Assembly: GCA_035235625.1 (NCBI GenBank)
Contig: CP141146.1
Location: 27,708,501-27,772,500, forward strand
Reading direction: 5' to 3'
DNA length: 64,000 bases
Source of the DNA: Saururus chinensis
Lineage: Eukaryota; Streptophyta; Magnoliopsida; Piperales; Saururaceae
Below the pieces are notes generated by a model that was not told the origin of the DNA, did no database searches, and saw nothing but the letters and a program-made list of their open reading frames with translations. Shown in pieces: positions 1 through 11,060 of the stretch. Numbering within the stretch: position 1 is the first letter of the stretch; each line of letters begins with the position of its first letter. Position numbers and translations under genes: made by a program.

Positions 1-186
1 TTTAAAATAAACTTCCTAAATATAATATATTTTATTCTATATTTACTATTTATATATATAATAAATAAATATTAAATTTTTAATAAAAAGTAGTGTTAAT
101 AATATATTAAACTTTCACTATTTATATATGATATATTTTATTTCTTAAATTTTCTTATTAATTTTAAAATATAATTTATAAAAAAT

Positions 187-468
187 GAGGAGTGAAGAGA
201 GAGTGCATGGAGAGAGAGAGTGAGAGTGAGGAGAGAGAGAGAGTAGTGTGAGAGGGGGAGATAAAAGAGAGTGAGGAGAGAGAGAGAGGGAGAGAATGAG
301 AGAGGGTGGATAGAGAGGGAGGAGAGAGAGAGATGGAGGGAGGGAGAGGAGAGAGAGAGGGAGAGAGGAGAGAGAGAGGGAGTGGGTGGAGAGAGGAGAG
401 TTAGAGAGGAGGGAGAGGGGGTGAGGAGATAGAGTGGAGAGAGAGCGGTGAGGAGAGAGAGAGGGAAA
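187..468. repeat. GA-rich microsatellite block 1 in CACTA copy A
   Basis: Almost pure purine strand of GAGAGAG/GGAG words, no coding signal. Its counterpart in copy B lies at about 7865-8012, so the block was part of the element before the two copies separated. Confidence 0.8.
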
Positions 469-721
469 ATTTTTATTTTTTATAGTTTTTTATTTAAACT
501 TTAATTAAAAATAAATAAAAAATATATATTACGTCAGTAATACCACCAAGTATTAGCGACGTATAAGAATATACGTCAGTAATACCCTTAGTATTAGCGA
601 CGCTTATTCTTATGCATTGCTAATAACCTAAGTAATAGCAACACATAGGAATATGTCGCTAATACCTTATATTTTATTATATTAATTTTAAAATATGTAG
701 AGAACAAATAGAGAGGATATA

Positions 722-915
722 AAGAGAGGGGGAAGAGAGAGAGGAGAGAGAAAATGTAGAGAGAGAGGGTAGAGAGAGAAGGTGAGTAGAGAGACAAGAG
801 AGAGAAGGGAGAGAGAGATGAGAGAGAAAAGAGGAGAGAGAAAAAGAGGAGAGAGAGAGGAGAGGAGAGGGAGGGAGAGAAGAGAGAGGGAGGGAGAGAG
901 GGGGAGGAGAGGATA
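722..915. repeat. GA-rich microsatellite block 2 in CACTA copy A
   Basis: Purine-only tract of (GA)n and GGGAG words. The counterpart in copy B is at about 8508-8812. Open frames read through it are serine/leucine or arginine/glutamate low-complexity shadows. Confidence 0.75.
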
Positions 916-1090
916 GATTAATTCAATTTTAAAAATTTAAAATTATTTATAAATTATTAGATTTTAAAAATAATAAAAATGAAGTAAAATAAATATTATT
1001 ATATTTCTATGTGTCGCTAATAATATTTATTTTATTTATTTTTATTATTTTTAAAATAAATTTATAAAAATAAAAAACAAAAAAATTAAA

Positions 1091-1371
1091 ATGAGAGGAG
1101 AGAGGGGGAAAGAGAGAGGGTGAAGAGGGAGAGAGTGAGAGGAGAGAGAAGGAGAGAAGAGAGAGGGAAAGAGAGGAAAGAGAGAGGAGAGGGAGAAAGA
1201 GATGGATGAGAGATATCTAGAGAGAGAGGAGGAAAGAGAGAGAGAGAGAGAGGGGAGTGAGAGAGAGAGAGGAGGGAGGAGACAGAGAGAAGAGAGAGAG
1301 GTGTGGGAGAGAGGGAGGGAGAGAAGAGAGAGAGGAAGGAGAGAGGGAGAGAGAGAGATGAGAGAATGTGT
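1091..1371. repeat. GA-rich microsatellite block 3 in CACTA copy A
   Basis: Purine tract followed at 1378-1480 by tandem GCGACGCTTGTG...AAGCGT inverted motifs. The counterpart in copy B is at about 8992-9232, where the copy breaks off. Confidence 0.75.
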
Positions 1372-1544
1372 AGTGGGAAATAATAGTATTTGCGACGCTT
1401 GTGGATAAGCGTAACAAATAATACAGTTTTTGCGACGCTTGTGTATAAGCGTCACAAATGATAATAATTAACTACGAATAATAATCGTCGCAAACGTTTT
1501 GATAAAACAGTCACTAAAAGTCTTATTTTTGCGATGCCTAACCA

Positions 1545-2090
1545 AATTTCCCCCGCTGCATGTTGGCCTGCGAGCCCCTACTCTCCTCCCCCTGACGTTT
1601 TTCACCTGCTCCCTCACCCTCCTCACCTCCCCCTCCATGTGCCCGCTGTGTTTCGACCATCATCTCTCTCGCCCAGTTCCGCTCTCCGCCTCCCCTCCGA
1701 CCGATTGTTCCCCTGCCAGCCTTCCACCCGCCGCCCATCCAACACACTTTGCCCCCGACTGCCGTTTCTCGCCTTCTTGTGCCCCCCAGACACCCTCCGC
1801 TACCCGCGTCCGCCCCCAGCCACCCTGCTCTGCTCTGCCGCCCTTCCCCTCCCCGGTCCCCCCCTTCCCACCCCCGGCTCCCCCTTCTCCCCCGCCCCCC
1901 TCTATTTTTCAGAGGAGGGGAAGGAGAGGGGGGAGCAGGAGGGGACCTTTCTGAGGCCGGATAAAATAACATAAGTTATTGAAGAACAAAGGGGAAGGAG
2001 GGGGGACCCCGGGAGAGACGACGCCTCTCCCCCCCCCGATTGTGGCGGGGGGCCGGGATCCCGCCCCTCTCCCCTCCCCCGTCATCAGAC
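1545..2090. other. C-rich then G-rich core of CACTA copy A, no recognisable gene
   Basis: About 370 bases of pyrimidine-rich, C-rich sequence switch near 1905 into G-rich sequence, with CCCCCC and GGGGGG runs around 2010-2050. The open frames here are proline/serine-rich with no domain I recognise. The block is bordered by TAGCGACG-type repeats on both sides, so it is cargo inside the transposon. A short piece matching the neighbouring satellite lies inside it at 1961-1987. Origin unknown; possibly a captured, degraded GC-rich host segment. Confidence 0.5.
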
Positions 2091-2592
2091 TAATTTGCTT
2101 TAATATTTTAAGACTTATAGCGACGCTTTTAGAAGCGTCGCTGAAGCCTTTTTTTACTTATTAGCGACATTTGCTAGAGTGTAGATAATACATGGAATTT
2201 TATATTTTTTAATTATTTTTAATATTAGCGACGCTGAAAAAGCGTTGCTAATACACTAGGTAATAGCGACACATGTAATTATGCGTCGCTGATAAGCTAT
2301 TTTTAATTGTTTTTAAATAATTTTTTTCTTTAGCGGTGCATAGAATAATGTCCCTAATAAACGATCATTAGCGACGCTTATATTTATATGTCGCTAATAA
2401 TTGACTATTAGAGACACTTTTCTATGCATCGCTAAAAAAAATCATAAGTGACGTATAAATAAACGTTGCTAGTGGGTCGCTAATGAGTAATAGCGACTAT
2501 AGTATTATCGACGTTTTTTAAGCGTCGCTAATAACTAATAGCGACGTTTATAGTACTATTAGCGACACTTAAAAGTGAGGCTAATAGTACTA

Positions 2593-2607
2593 TTTGTTGT
2601 AGTGGAA
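2593..2607. repeat. Right TIR of CACTA copy A plus putative 3-bp TSD
   Basis: TTTGTTGTAGTG (2593-2604) is the terminal inverted repeat. It is followed by GAA (2605-2607), the expected 3-bp duplication length for CACTA elements. The satellite resumes immediately with a sequence matching the inner part of its repeat unit. Confidence 0.8.
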
Positions 2608-5600
2608 CCTCGATTTTAACCAATCAAAATGATATAATTAGACCAAAAGTTGTCTGATTAGTTTGTCGTTAAGTATATTTTATTCGTTCTTACGAACTTA
2701 GTAAATAAGTACGTGTTTCTTTAAAATAACTAAATATACATTTGTGACGAGCTTAGTTGTGTTCTAAAACTAGTTAAGCAAATAAAATAACATAAGTTAT
2801 TGAAGAACGGTCAAATTGTGGCATCGCTTTCTCAATTTGATTTGTAATTATGAACATAACAAATAATTAGGAGGACTTTTTAAACTTTAAACGATATAAC
2901 GATTTATGCAAATTCTTAATGAACTTCGGTTTTAATAGATTAAAAGGAAATAACTAGACCAAAAGTGGTCCAATTGGTTCATCATTTTGTGCGTTTGATT
3001 CATTCTTACGAACTTAGTAAATTTGTATGTATTTCTTTAAAAAAACTAAATATACATTCGTGACTAACTTTGGTGATTTGTTCTAAAACTAGTTAAGCGA
3101 ATAAAATTACATAAGTTAAGGAAGAACTATCAAATTGTTACATTGCTTTCTCCATTTTATTCAAAATTACAAACGTAACGAATAATTGGGAGGTCTTTCA
3201 AAACCTTAAACGATATAACAATTTCTGGACATTCTTAATGAACATCGGTTTTCATCGATTAAAAGGATATATAACTTGACCAAAAATGGTTCGATTAGTT
3301 CTTCGTTTAGTACGTTTGATTCATTCTTACAAACTTAGTAAATGAGTACATATTTCTTTAAAATAACTAAATATACATTCGTGATGAGCTTAGGTTCTTT
3401 GTTCTAAAACTAGTTAAGCAAAAAAAATCATATAAGTTAAGGAATAACGGTTAAAATGTGGCATCGCTTTCTCCATTTGGTTCATTTAAGTTTGTAATTA
3501 TGAATGTGCACTAATCGTTATGTGTAATTTTTTAACGAACTTCGGTTTTAATCGATTAAATAGAAATAACTTGACCAAAAGTGGTCCGATTGGTTCATCG
3601 TTTTGTGCGTTTGTTTCATGTTTGCAAACTTAGTTAATAAGTAGATATTTATTTAATAGAAACTAAATATACATTAGTGACTAGCTTTGGTGCTTTGTCC
3701 TAAAACTATTTAAGCAAATAAAATCACATAAGTTAAGGAAGAAGGATCAAATTGTGGAATTGATTTCTCCATTTAATTAATAATTACGAACATAACGAAT
3801 GATACAAAGGTTTTGCAAAACTTTAAATGATAATAATTTGTACACATTCTTAACGAACTTCGGTTTTAATTAATTAAAAGGATATAACTAGACTAAAAGT
3901 GGTTCGATTGTGGCAACATAAGTTATAGGAACAGTTAAGGAAGTGATAGACTAAAAGTGATAGATCCTTAGGACGTTCACAACATAAGGATATAACTAGA
4001 CTAAAAGTGAAAGACCCTTAGGACGTTCACAACATAAGTTAAGGAAGAACGGTCAAATTGTGACATCAGTTTCTCTAATTGATTTGTAATTACGAACGTA
4101 ACGAATGATTAGGATATCTTTTCAAACTTTAAACGATATAACAAATTCTGGACATTCTTAAGGAACTTCGGTTTTCATCGATTAAAATGATATAACTAGA
4201 CCAAAAGTTGTCCAATTAGTTCATAGTTTAGTGCGTTTGATTTATTTTACGAACTTAGTAAATGAATACGTATTTCATTAAAAAAACTAAATATACATTC
4301 ATGACGAGCTTAGGTGCTTTCTTCAAAAACGAGTTAAGCAAATAAAATCACATAAGTTATAGAAGAACGGTTAAATTGTGGCATCGCTTTCTCTATTTCA
4401 TTCATAATTACGAACGTAATAAAGTGTAGGAGGACTTTTAAAAATTTAAACTATATAACGATTTTTGCACATTCTTAATGAATTTTAGTTTTAATCGATT
4501 AAAATGAAATAACTTGACCAAAAGTGGTCCAATTGGTTTGTCTTCTAGTGCGTTTGATTCGCTCTTATGAACTTAGTAAATTAGTATGTATTTTTTTAAA
4601 AGAACTAAATATACATTCGGAACTAGCATTGGTGCTTTGTTCTAAAACTAGTTAAGCAAATAAATTCACATAAGTTAAAAAAATGGTCAAATTGTTGCAT
4701 CACTTTCTCCATTTAATTTATAATTACGAATGTAACAAATGATTGGGTGGTATTTCAAAACTTTTAATGATATAACGATTTGTATATATTCTTAACAAAC
4801 TTCGGTTTTAATCGATTAAAAAGATATAACTAGACCAAAAGTTGTCCGATTGGTTCATCATTTAGTGCGTTTAATTCCTTATTACGAACTAAATGAGTAA
4901 GTATTTTTTAAAAACAACTAAAAATACATTCCTGATGAACGATATGTTCACATTCTTAATGAACTTCGATTTTAATCGATTAAAATGATATAACTAGACC
5001 AAAAGTGGTGAGATTGGTTCGTCGTTTAGTGCATTTGATTCGTTCTTACAAACCTAGTATCTAAGTACGTATTTATTTAAAGCAAATAAATATACATTCG
5101 TGACGAGCTTGGTTGCTTTTTTTCTAAAACTAGTTAAGCGAATAAAATCACATAAGTTAAGGAAGAATGGTCAAATGGTGGCATCGTTTTCTTTATTTAA
5201 TTCATAATTACAACCATAACAAAAGATTAGGATGTCTTTTTAAATCTTAAATGGTCTAACGATTTATAGACATTTTAAACAAACTTTGGTTTTAATCGAT
5301 TAAAAGGAATTGATTTGACAAAAAGTTATCTGATTAGTTCGTTGTTTTGTACGTTTGATTCTAAAACTAGTTAAGCAAATAAGTACGTATTTCTTTAAAT
5401 AAACTAAGTATACATTCATGACTAACTTAGGTGCTTTGTTTTAAAACTAGTTAAGCGAATAAAATAACATATGGTAAGGAAGAACGGTCAAATTGTTGCA
5501 TCGCTTTCTATATTTTATTCATAATTACAAATGTAATGAATGATTGGGAGGTCTTTCAAAATATTAAATGATCTAACAATTTGTACACATTCTTAACGAA

Positions 5601-6559
5601 ATTCGGTTTTTATCAATCCAAGGGATATCACAAGACCAAAAGTGGTTCGATTAGTTCGTCGTTTAGTGCGTTTGATTCGTTCTTACGAACTTAGTAAATG
5701 AGTATGTATTTATTTAAAATAACTAAATATACATTAGTGACAAGCTTGGTTGCTTTGTTCTAAAACTAGTTAAGCAAATAAAATAACATAACTTAAGGAA
5801 GAACAGTAAAATTGTGGCATCACTTTCACCATTTGATTCGTATTTACGAACATAACAAATGATTAAGAGGTCTTTTAATACTATAAATGATATAACGATT
5901 CGTGCGCATTCTTAACGAACTTCGGTTTTAACCGATTAAAAAGATATAACTTAACCAAAAGTGGTTTGATTTCTTTGTCGTTTAGTACATTTTATTCATT
6001 CCTACAAATTTAGTAAATGAGTAAGTATTTTTTTTAAACAACTAAATATATAATCGTGATAAGATTGGGTGATTTTCTCTAAAACTAGTTAATCGAATAA
6101 AATCATATAAGTTAAGGAAGAACTGTAAAATTATGGCATTGCTTTCTCTATTTGATTCATAATTATGAACATAACAATTGTTAGGAGGTCTTTTTAAACT
6201 TTAAATGATATAACAACTTGTGCAAATTCTTACAGAACTTCGGTTCTAATCGATTAGAAGGATATAACAAGACCAAAAGTGGTTCGATTGGTTCATCGTC
6301 ATTTAGTACATTTTATTCATTCTTACGAACTTTGTAAATGAGTGCATATTATTTTAAAACAGCTGAATATACACTTGTGACGAGCTTAGGTGCTTTGTTC
6401 GAAAACTAGTTAAGCGAATAAAATCACATAAGTTAGGGAAGAACGGTCAAATATTGACATCGCTTTCTCCATTTGATTAGTAATTACGAGCATAAGAAAT
6501 GATTAGGAGGCTTTTTTAAACTTTAAACGATATAACGATTTTTGCACATTCCTAACGAA
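2605..6559. repeat. AT-rich tandem satellite, ~315-bp unit, array 1
   Basis: The phrase CGGTTTTAATCGATTAAAAG recurs with variations at about 2930, 3244, 3544, 3861, 4170, 4487, 4802, 4968, 5289, 5603, 5926 and 6241, giving spacings of 300-323 bases except one short unit (about 166). Other words shared by every unit are GACCAAAAGTGGTCCGATT, AAATATACATTCGTGACGAG and AAACTTTAAACGATATAACG. Units are diverged from one another by substitutions and small indels, so the array is not freshly homogenised. No coding potential. The same family continues at 57372-64000. Confidence 0.9.
3939..4040. repeat. 50-bp tandem duplication of foreign sequence inside satellite array 1
   Basis: Two copies of a ~38-base segment start at 3951 and 4001, sharing CTTAGGACGTTCACAACATA. 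The word GGACGTTCACAACAT is not part of the satellite consensus. The segment sits between two ordinary satellite pieces. Confidence 0.6.
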
Positions 6560-6571
6560 CACTACAACAAA
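6557..6571. repeat. Left TIR of CACTA copy B plus putative 3-bp TSD
   Basis: GAA at 6557-6559, then CACTACAACAAA. The TIR is a perfect reverse complement of the right TIR of copy A. The insertion point within the satellite unit (after AACGAA, before CTTCGG) is the same as that of copy A. Confidence 0.8.
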
Positions 6572-6950
6572 ATGTAGTATTAGCGATGCAAAACCAAGCG
6601 TCGCTAAAAACAACTACTTGCAACACATAAAAAAACGTCGCAAAAAAAAAGAACTATTAGCGACAAATTTTCTTATGCATCGCTAATAGTCATATATTAG
6701 CGACGCTTAGTTTAACGTGTCACTAATACTAATCATATTAGTTATGTTTTATTATAAGCGTTGCTAATAGTTCCTCTATTTGCAATGCTTTACACAAATG
6801 TTGCTAAAAGTTATATATTTAAAAAAAAATCATAACTATTTGCCACACTTTTTTTAAGCGTAGCTAATGGCTTTCATAATAGCAATGCTTTTGTAAAAGC
6901 ATCGCTAATAGTCTTGCTATTAGCGATGCTTAAAAAAACGTCACTAATAG

Positions 6951-7535
6951 TGATGTGCAGCGTAGAGAAAGAAGATGAGTGCCAAAGCAATAATGAACTC
7001 TGAACGGAACTTGCTGAGAGGAAAGATCACAAGGAGTGCGACGACTTCCTTAAGCTTTAGGTATCTAAGCTTGAGGGCATCTGAAACTAAGTCTCCAAGG
7101 AGAGATAGCCAGGGAAGATAGGTTCTGAGAGTTGCTTATACTCCAGACATAATTTTAAGATGAACAAGTCAAAACTCCATTTTCATTACTTAGAAAGCCT
7201 TATATAGGCTTAATTTCGTACAAACATTTGAAATAAAGTGAAAACTAGACCCTAAAAACATTAAATGTCTTAAAACAAGTCCCTAAGTAGACTACATATG
7301 AAAAAGTGCCTTGGCTACAACAACTTGCTTTAATTAATGAGGCCTTGGGACTCCAAAAGTTGCAGGTCAGGAAAAGAATTTTTGTAGTTGGGCTCAATTA
7401 ATCCTTGGCTTTTGGTCTTCTCCTAGATTCTTGGGCTTCTTCTTAAAATATGGACGATGGGCCTTTAGCTAGGCTTTCAATGGCTTTGCTGCATCCAACT
7501 TGTCCAAGTACTTGTCAGTATTATGATTCACATCA
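6951..7535 (-). mobile_element. Solo LTR (family S1, TGATGTG...CACATCA), copy 1
   Basis: A 585-base unit starts TGATGTG and ends CACATCA, with a perfect 5-bp target duplication AATAG at 6946-6950 and 7536-7540. TG...CA ends, a 5-bp duplication and no internal coding sequence identify a solo LTR left after recombination of an LTR retrotransposon. A TATA-like word (GCCTATATAAGG on the minus strand, about 7199-7210) suggests minus orientation. A second copy lies at 53668-54209. It is inserted between subterminal repeats of CACTA copy B and is therefore younger than that copy. Superfamily cannot be assigned from the LTR alone. Confidence 0.85.
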
Positions 7536-7864
7536 AATAGTTATGAATGAAATTTTTTTTATCAGTGACGCTTGCAAAGTGTCACAAATACCATTAATAA
7601 TTGCAACACTTGTTTAAAAGCATAGCTAATTGCTTTATTAATTAATTTTATTTAATAAATAATAAATAAATATTAAAAAAATTAAAATAAACTTCCTAAA
7701 TATAATACATTTTATTCTATATTTACTATTTGTATATATAATAAATAAATATTAAATTTTTAATAAAAAATAGTGTTAGTAATAGATTAAACTTTCATTA
7801 TTTATATATGAAATATTTTATTTCTTAAAATTTCTTATTAATTTTAAAATATAATTTATAATAA

Positions 7865-8012
7865 ACGGAGAGTGAAGAGAGAGTGAATGGAGAGAGAGAG
7901 AGTGAGAAGGTGAGGAGAGAGAGGGATCGAAGGGAGAGTAGAGAGAGGGAGAGAAGAGAGAGAGATGGATAGAGGGAGAGAGTAGAGAGAGGAGAGAGAG
8001 TAGAGAGGGAAA
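7865..8012. repeat. GA-rich microsatellite block in CACTA copy B
   Basis: Purine tract, counterpart of 187-468 in copy A but shorter, so microsatellite length has drifted between copies. Confidence 0.75.
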
Positions 8013-8105
8013 AATTTTATTTTTTAAATTTTTATTTAAAAATTAATTAATAAATAAATAAAAATGTATTACGCCGCTAATACTGCCAATATTAGCGACG
8101 TATAA

Positions 8106-8308
8106 GAGGAGAGAGGAGAGAGAACAAATAGAGGATATAGAGAGAGGGGGGGAGAGAGAGGAGAGAGGAGACAGGGAGGGAGAGAGAAGAGGAGAGAGAG
8201 GAGGAGAGAGAGGAGGGAGAGAGAGAGGAGAGAGGGAGAAAGAGGGAGGAGAGGTAGAGGAGAGAGAGATGGTGGAGAGAGGAGAGAGAGAGAGTAGATA
8301 GGGAAAAT
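8106..8308. repeat. GA-rich microsatellite block, extra in CACTA copy B
   Basis: Purine tract following the TTAGCGACGTATAAG word. In copy A the corresponding place (about 560-720) holds no long GA block, so this is either an internal duplication in B or a loss in A. The following 8310-8480 repeats the AT-rich spacer and TAGCGACGC motifs. Confidence 0.6.
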
Positions 8309-8507
8309 TTTAATTTTTTATAATTTTATTTAGAAATTAATTAAAATAAATAAATAAAAATATATTATCGATGTGTATGAATATACGTTGCTAATACCCT
8401 TAGTATTAGCGACGCATACTCCTATGCATCGCTAATAACCTAAGTAATAGCAACACATATTCCTACGCATTGTTATTACCTTATAATTTATCATATTAAA
8501 TTTAAAA

Positions 8508-8812
8508 TATGTAGAGAGAGAAAAAATAGAGAGGATATATATTTATAGAGAGAGAGAAGAGAGGGAGAGAGAGGAGAGAGATAGGGAGAGAGAGAGAGAG
8601 GGAAAGGGAGAGGGAGAGGGAGAGGGAGAGGAGAGTGTGTGTAGAGAGAGAGGTGAGAGAGAGAGAGAGAGGAGAAAAAGAGGGTAGAGAGAGAAGGTGA
8701 GTAGAGAGACAAGAGAGAGAAGGGAGAGAGCTATGAGAGAGAAAAGAGGAAAGAGAGGGTGAGGAGAGAGAGAGAGGGAGGAGACAGAGAGGGGGGGGGG
8801 AGAGGATAGATT
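8508..8812. repeat. GA-rich microsatellite block in CACTA copy B
   Basis: Purine tract, counterpart of 722-915 in copy A, expanded here by GGGAGA repeats around 8600-8635 and ending in a G run near 8790. Confidence 0.7.
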
Positions 8813-8991
8813 AATTCAATTTTAAAATTTTAAATTTATTTATAAATTATAAGATTTTAAAAATAATTAAAAAGAAATAAAATGAATATTATTAGCAAAG
8901 CATTTATGCGTTGCTAATAATATTTAATTTATTTATTTTTATTATTTTTAAAATAAATTTATAAAAATAAAAAACAAAAAAATTAAAATTA

Positions 8992-9232
8992 GAGGAGATA
9001 TAGTGTGTAGAGAGGGGGAAAGAGAGAGGGTGAAGAGAGAGAGAAGAGAGGAAAGAGAGAGAGGAGAGGGAGAGAGAGAGGAGGAGGAGGAGAGAGAGAG
9101 GAGGGAGGAGAAGAGAGAGAGAGAGAGGAGAGAGGAGAGAGAGGAGAGGGAGGAGAGAGAGAGAGAGAGGAATGAGATGAGAGGGAGGAGAGAGCGAGAT
9201 GAGGGAGGAGAGAGAAGGGAGGGAGAGACAGG
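8992..9232. repeat. GA-rich block at the CACTA/gypsy junction
   Basis: Counterpart of 1091-1371 in copy A. It ends abruptly where retrotransposon protease sequence starts. Confidence 0.7.
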
Positions 9233-11060
9233 GTGGACTTGTTGTATGTTGAGACCACCCTCAACAATCAGCGGGTCAAGGCATTGATCGATAGTGGGGC
9301 AACCCACAACTTCCTATCTAAGAAGTTGGTGGACTCAAGCAAGTTCGTGGTGATGGAGGCACAAGCAAAAATCAAAGCGGTGAACTCGGATGCAACCCTT
9401 GTCAGCGGCATTGTCAACCATGTCGATGGGCGGATAGGGAAGTGGTCGGGAAAGCCTAACTTTACCATGGTTTCCCTTGATGATTTTCAGGTTGTGCTCG
9501 GTATGGACTTCTTACAAAAGGCAAAGGTCTCCATCATTCCACATCTTGGAGGGCTGTTCATAGGCGATGAACATGCCCCTTCCTTCGTTCCATGTAGGAA
9601 GGAGGAGAGGTCGGCCCAATTGCTGTATGCAATGCAACTGACCAAAGGCTTGAGGAAAGGCCAGGAGACGTACTTGGTCCCCATTACGAAGCTGGGAGAA
9701 GAGCCCATAGGAAGAACAGAATTCCTACACAAGTCAGTGACCTACTGACTGAATTTGCGGATGTCATGCCACCTGAACTACCGCAAGTTCTTCCACCAAG
9801 CAATACGGTGGATCATGAGATCAAACTCTTGCTGGGAAATCGTCCTCTCGCAAGAGCCCCTTATCGTATGGCTCCCCCAGAATTGAAGGAACTTTGGATG
9901 CAGCTTGATGAGTTGCTGCAAGCGGGTTTCATCTGTCCCTCGAAAGCTCCCTTTGGTGCCCCAGTGCTATTCCAAAAGAAGCAAGACGGTTTGCTGCAGT
10001 TGTGTGTCAACTACCGGGCTCTCAACAAGATTACTGTAAAAAACAAGTACCCGGTGCCTTTGGTTGCTGATTTGTTCAATATGCTGGCCAAAGCTTCATA
10101 CTTTACAAAGCTTGATCTTCGTTTAGGTTATTGGCAAGTGCGGATTGCGCAAGGGGATGAACCTAAGACGACTATGGTGACACGGTATGGTTCTTATGAA
10201 TTCCTAGTTATGCCATTCGGCTTAGCCAATGCCCTTGCTACTTTTTGTACGCTGATGAATGATGTGTTTAGACCCAACCTCGACCGCTTTGGGGGAGTAT
10301 GTTTGGATGATATGGTTGTGTACAGCCAGCCAGTCCTTAGATGAACACTTGGGACATTTATGGATTGTGTTGGAACGGTTAAGGGAACATCATTTGTACT
10401 TAAAGTTGGAAAAGTGTAGTTTTTCCCAGGAAGAAATCTTCTTCCTTGGCCATCGTATCGCAGGGCATGGTGCGGATGAATATGAAGAAGATCAAAGCCA
10501 TCATGGAGTGGCCTGCTCCCACAAAAGTGCCCGGGTTGCGGTCCTTCCTTGGACTAGCCAACTACTATTGGTGCTTCATCAAGAGCTACTCAAAGAAGGT
10601 GGCGGTGCTGACTGATCTCTTGAAGAAGGACAAACCTTGGCGATGGACGAACAAATGCCGAGAGGCATTCGTGAGACTAAAGGAGGTCATTGTATCGGAG
10701 CCTATTCTAAAGGTGCCGGAGTTCGATGTACCATTTGAGGTACAAATCGATGCCTCTGATCGTGCTATTGGAGGTGTGCTCATTCAAGATGGTCATCCCG
10801 TGGCTATGAGAGCCGAAAGCTGAATGAGATGGAGCCCTCTGCCCTTGAGAAAGAGGTGACTACGGTGGTGCATTGCTTGTGCACATGGAGACACTATATG
10901 CTGGGAGGTAAATTTATAGTCCAGACTGGCAATGTCGCCACAAGCTATTTTTCCATGCAGAAGAAGCTCACAGCGAAGCAAGCCCGATGGCTAGAATTCC
11001 TTGTGGAGTTTGATTATGAGCTGCAATACAAACTGGGCAAAGCCAACATAATGGGCCGAT
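9233..11060 (+). mobile_element. Fossil 1: protease, reverse transcriptase and RNase H parts
   Basis: Protease part about 9233-9748 with the catalytic DSGATHNFLS motif. Reverse transcriptase part from about 9766, recognised by [38 protein letters not shown] and a DDMVVYS active-site region. RNase H part about 10640-11060 with [14 protein letters not shown]. These are established Ty3/gypsy pol signatures. This is a fossil, not an expressed gene. Confidence 0.85.

Larger units (their letters stand above)
1..2604 (+). mobile_element. CACTA (En/Spm-type) DNA transposon copy A, right part, non-autonomous
   Basis: The right end is a 12-bp terminal inverted repeat TTTGTTGTAGTG at 2593-2604, the reverse complement of the CACTACAACAAA left end seen in copy B at 6560. 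The last 550 bases are packed with subterminal repeats built on TTAGCGACGC and its reverse complement GCGTCGCTAA, often as inverted pairs, which is how CACTA transposases' binding arrays look. The interior alternates AT-rich DNA, GA-rich microsatellite blocks and a CT/GC-rich core. No transposase motif is visible, so the copy is non-autonomous. Positions 1-1480 match 7670-9000 of copy B in the same order and strand. The left end of copy A lies outside the window. GAA at 2605-2607 fits a 3-bp target duplication, but the partner copy is not visible. Confidence 0.8.
6560..9232 (+). mobile_element. CACTA (En/Spm-type) DNA transposon copy B, left part, non-autonomous
   Basis: It begins with the terminal inverted repeat CACTACAACAAA (6560-6571), preceded by GAA at 6557-6559. 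About 390 bases of subterminal repeats follow (TTAGCGATGC, GCGTCGCTAA, TTTGCAACGC and relatives). The element then continues at 7536 after a solo LTR. From about 7670 it matches copy A from its first base, including the AT-rich stretch and the GA-rich blocks. It stops at about 9232, where the GA-rich block runs straight into a Ty3/gypsy pol fossil, so its right half and right TIR are missing. No transposase is visible. Confidence 0.8.

Noticed and set aside
1499-1974. Overlapping proline/serine-rich open frames in the CACTA core
   Set aside because: Three frames on one strand and one on the other are open together, a GC/CT composition effect. No recognised domain, no conserved counterpart.
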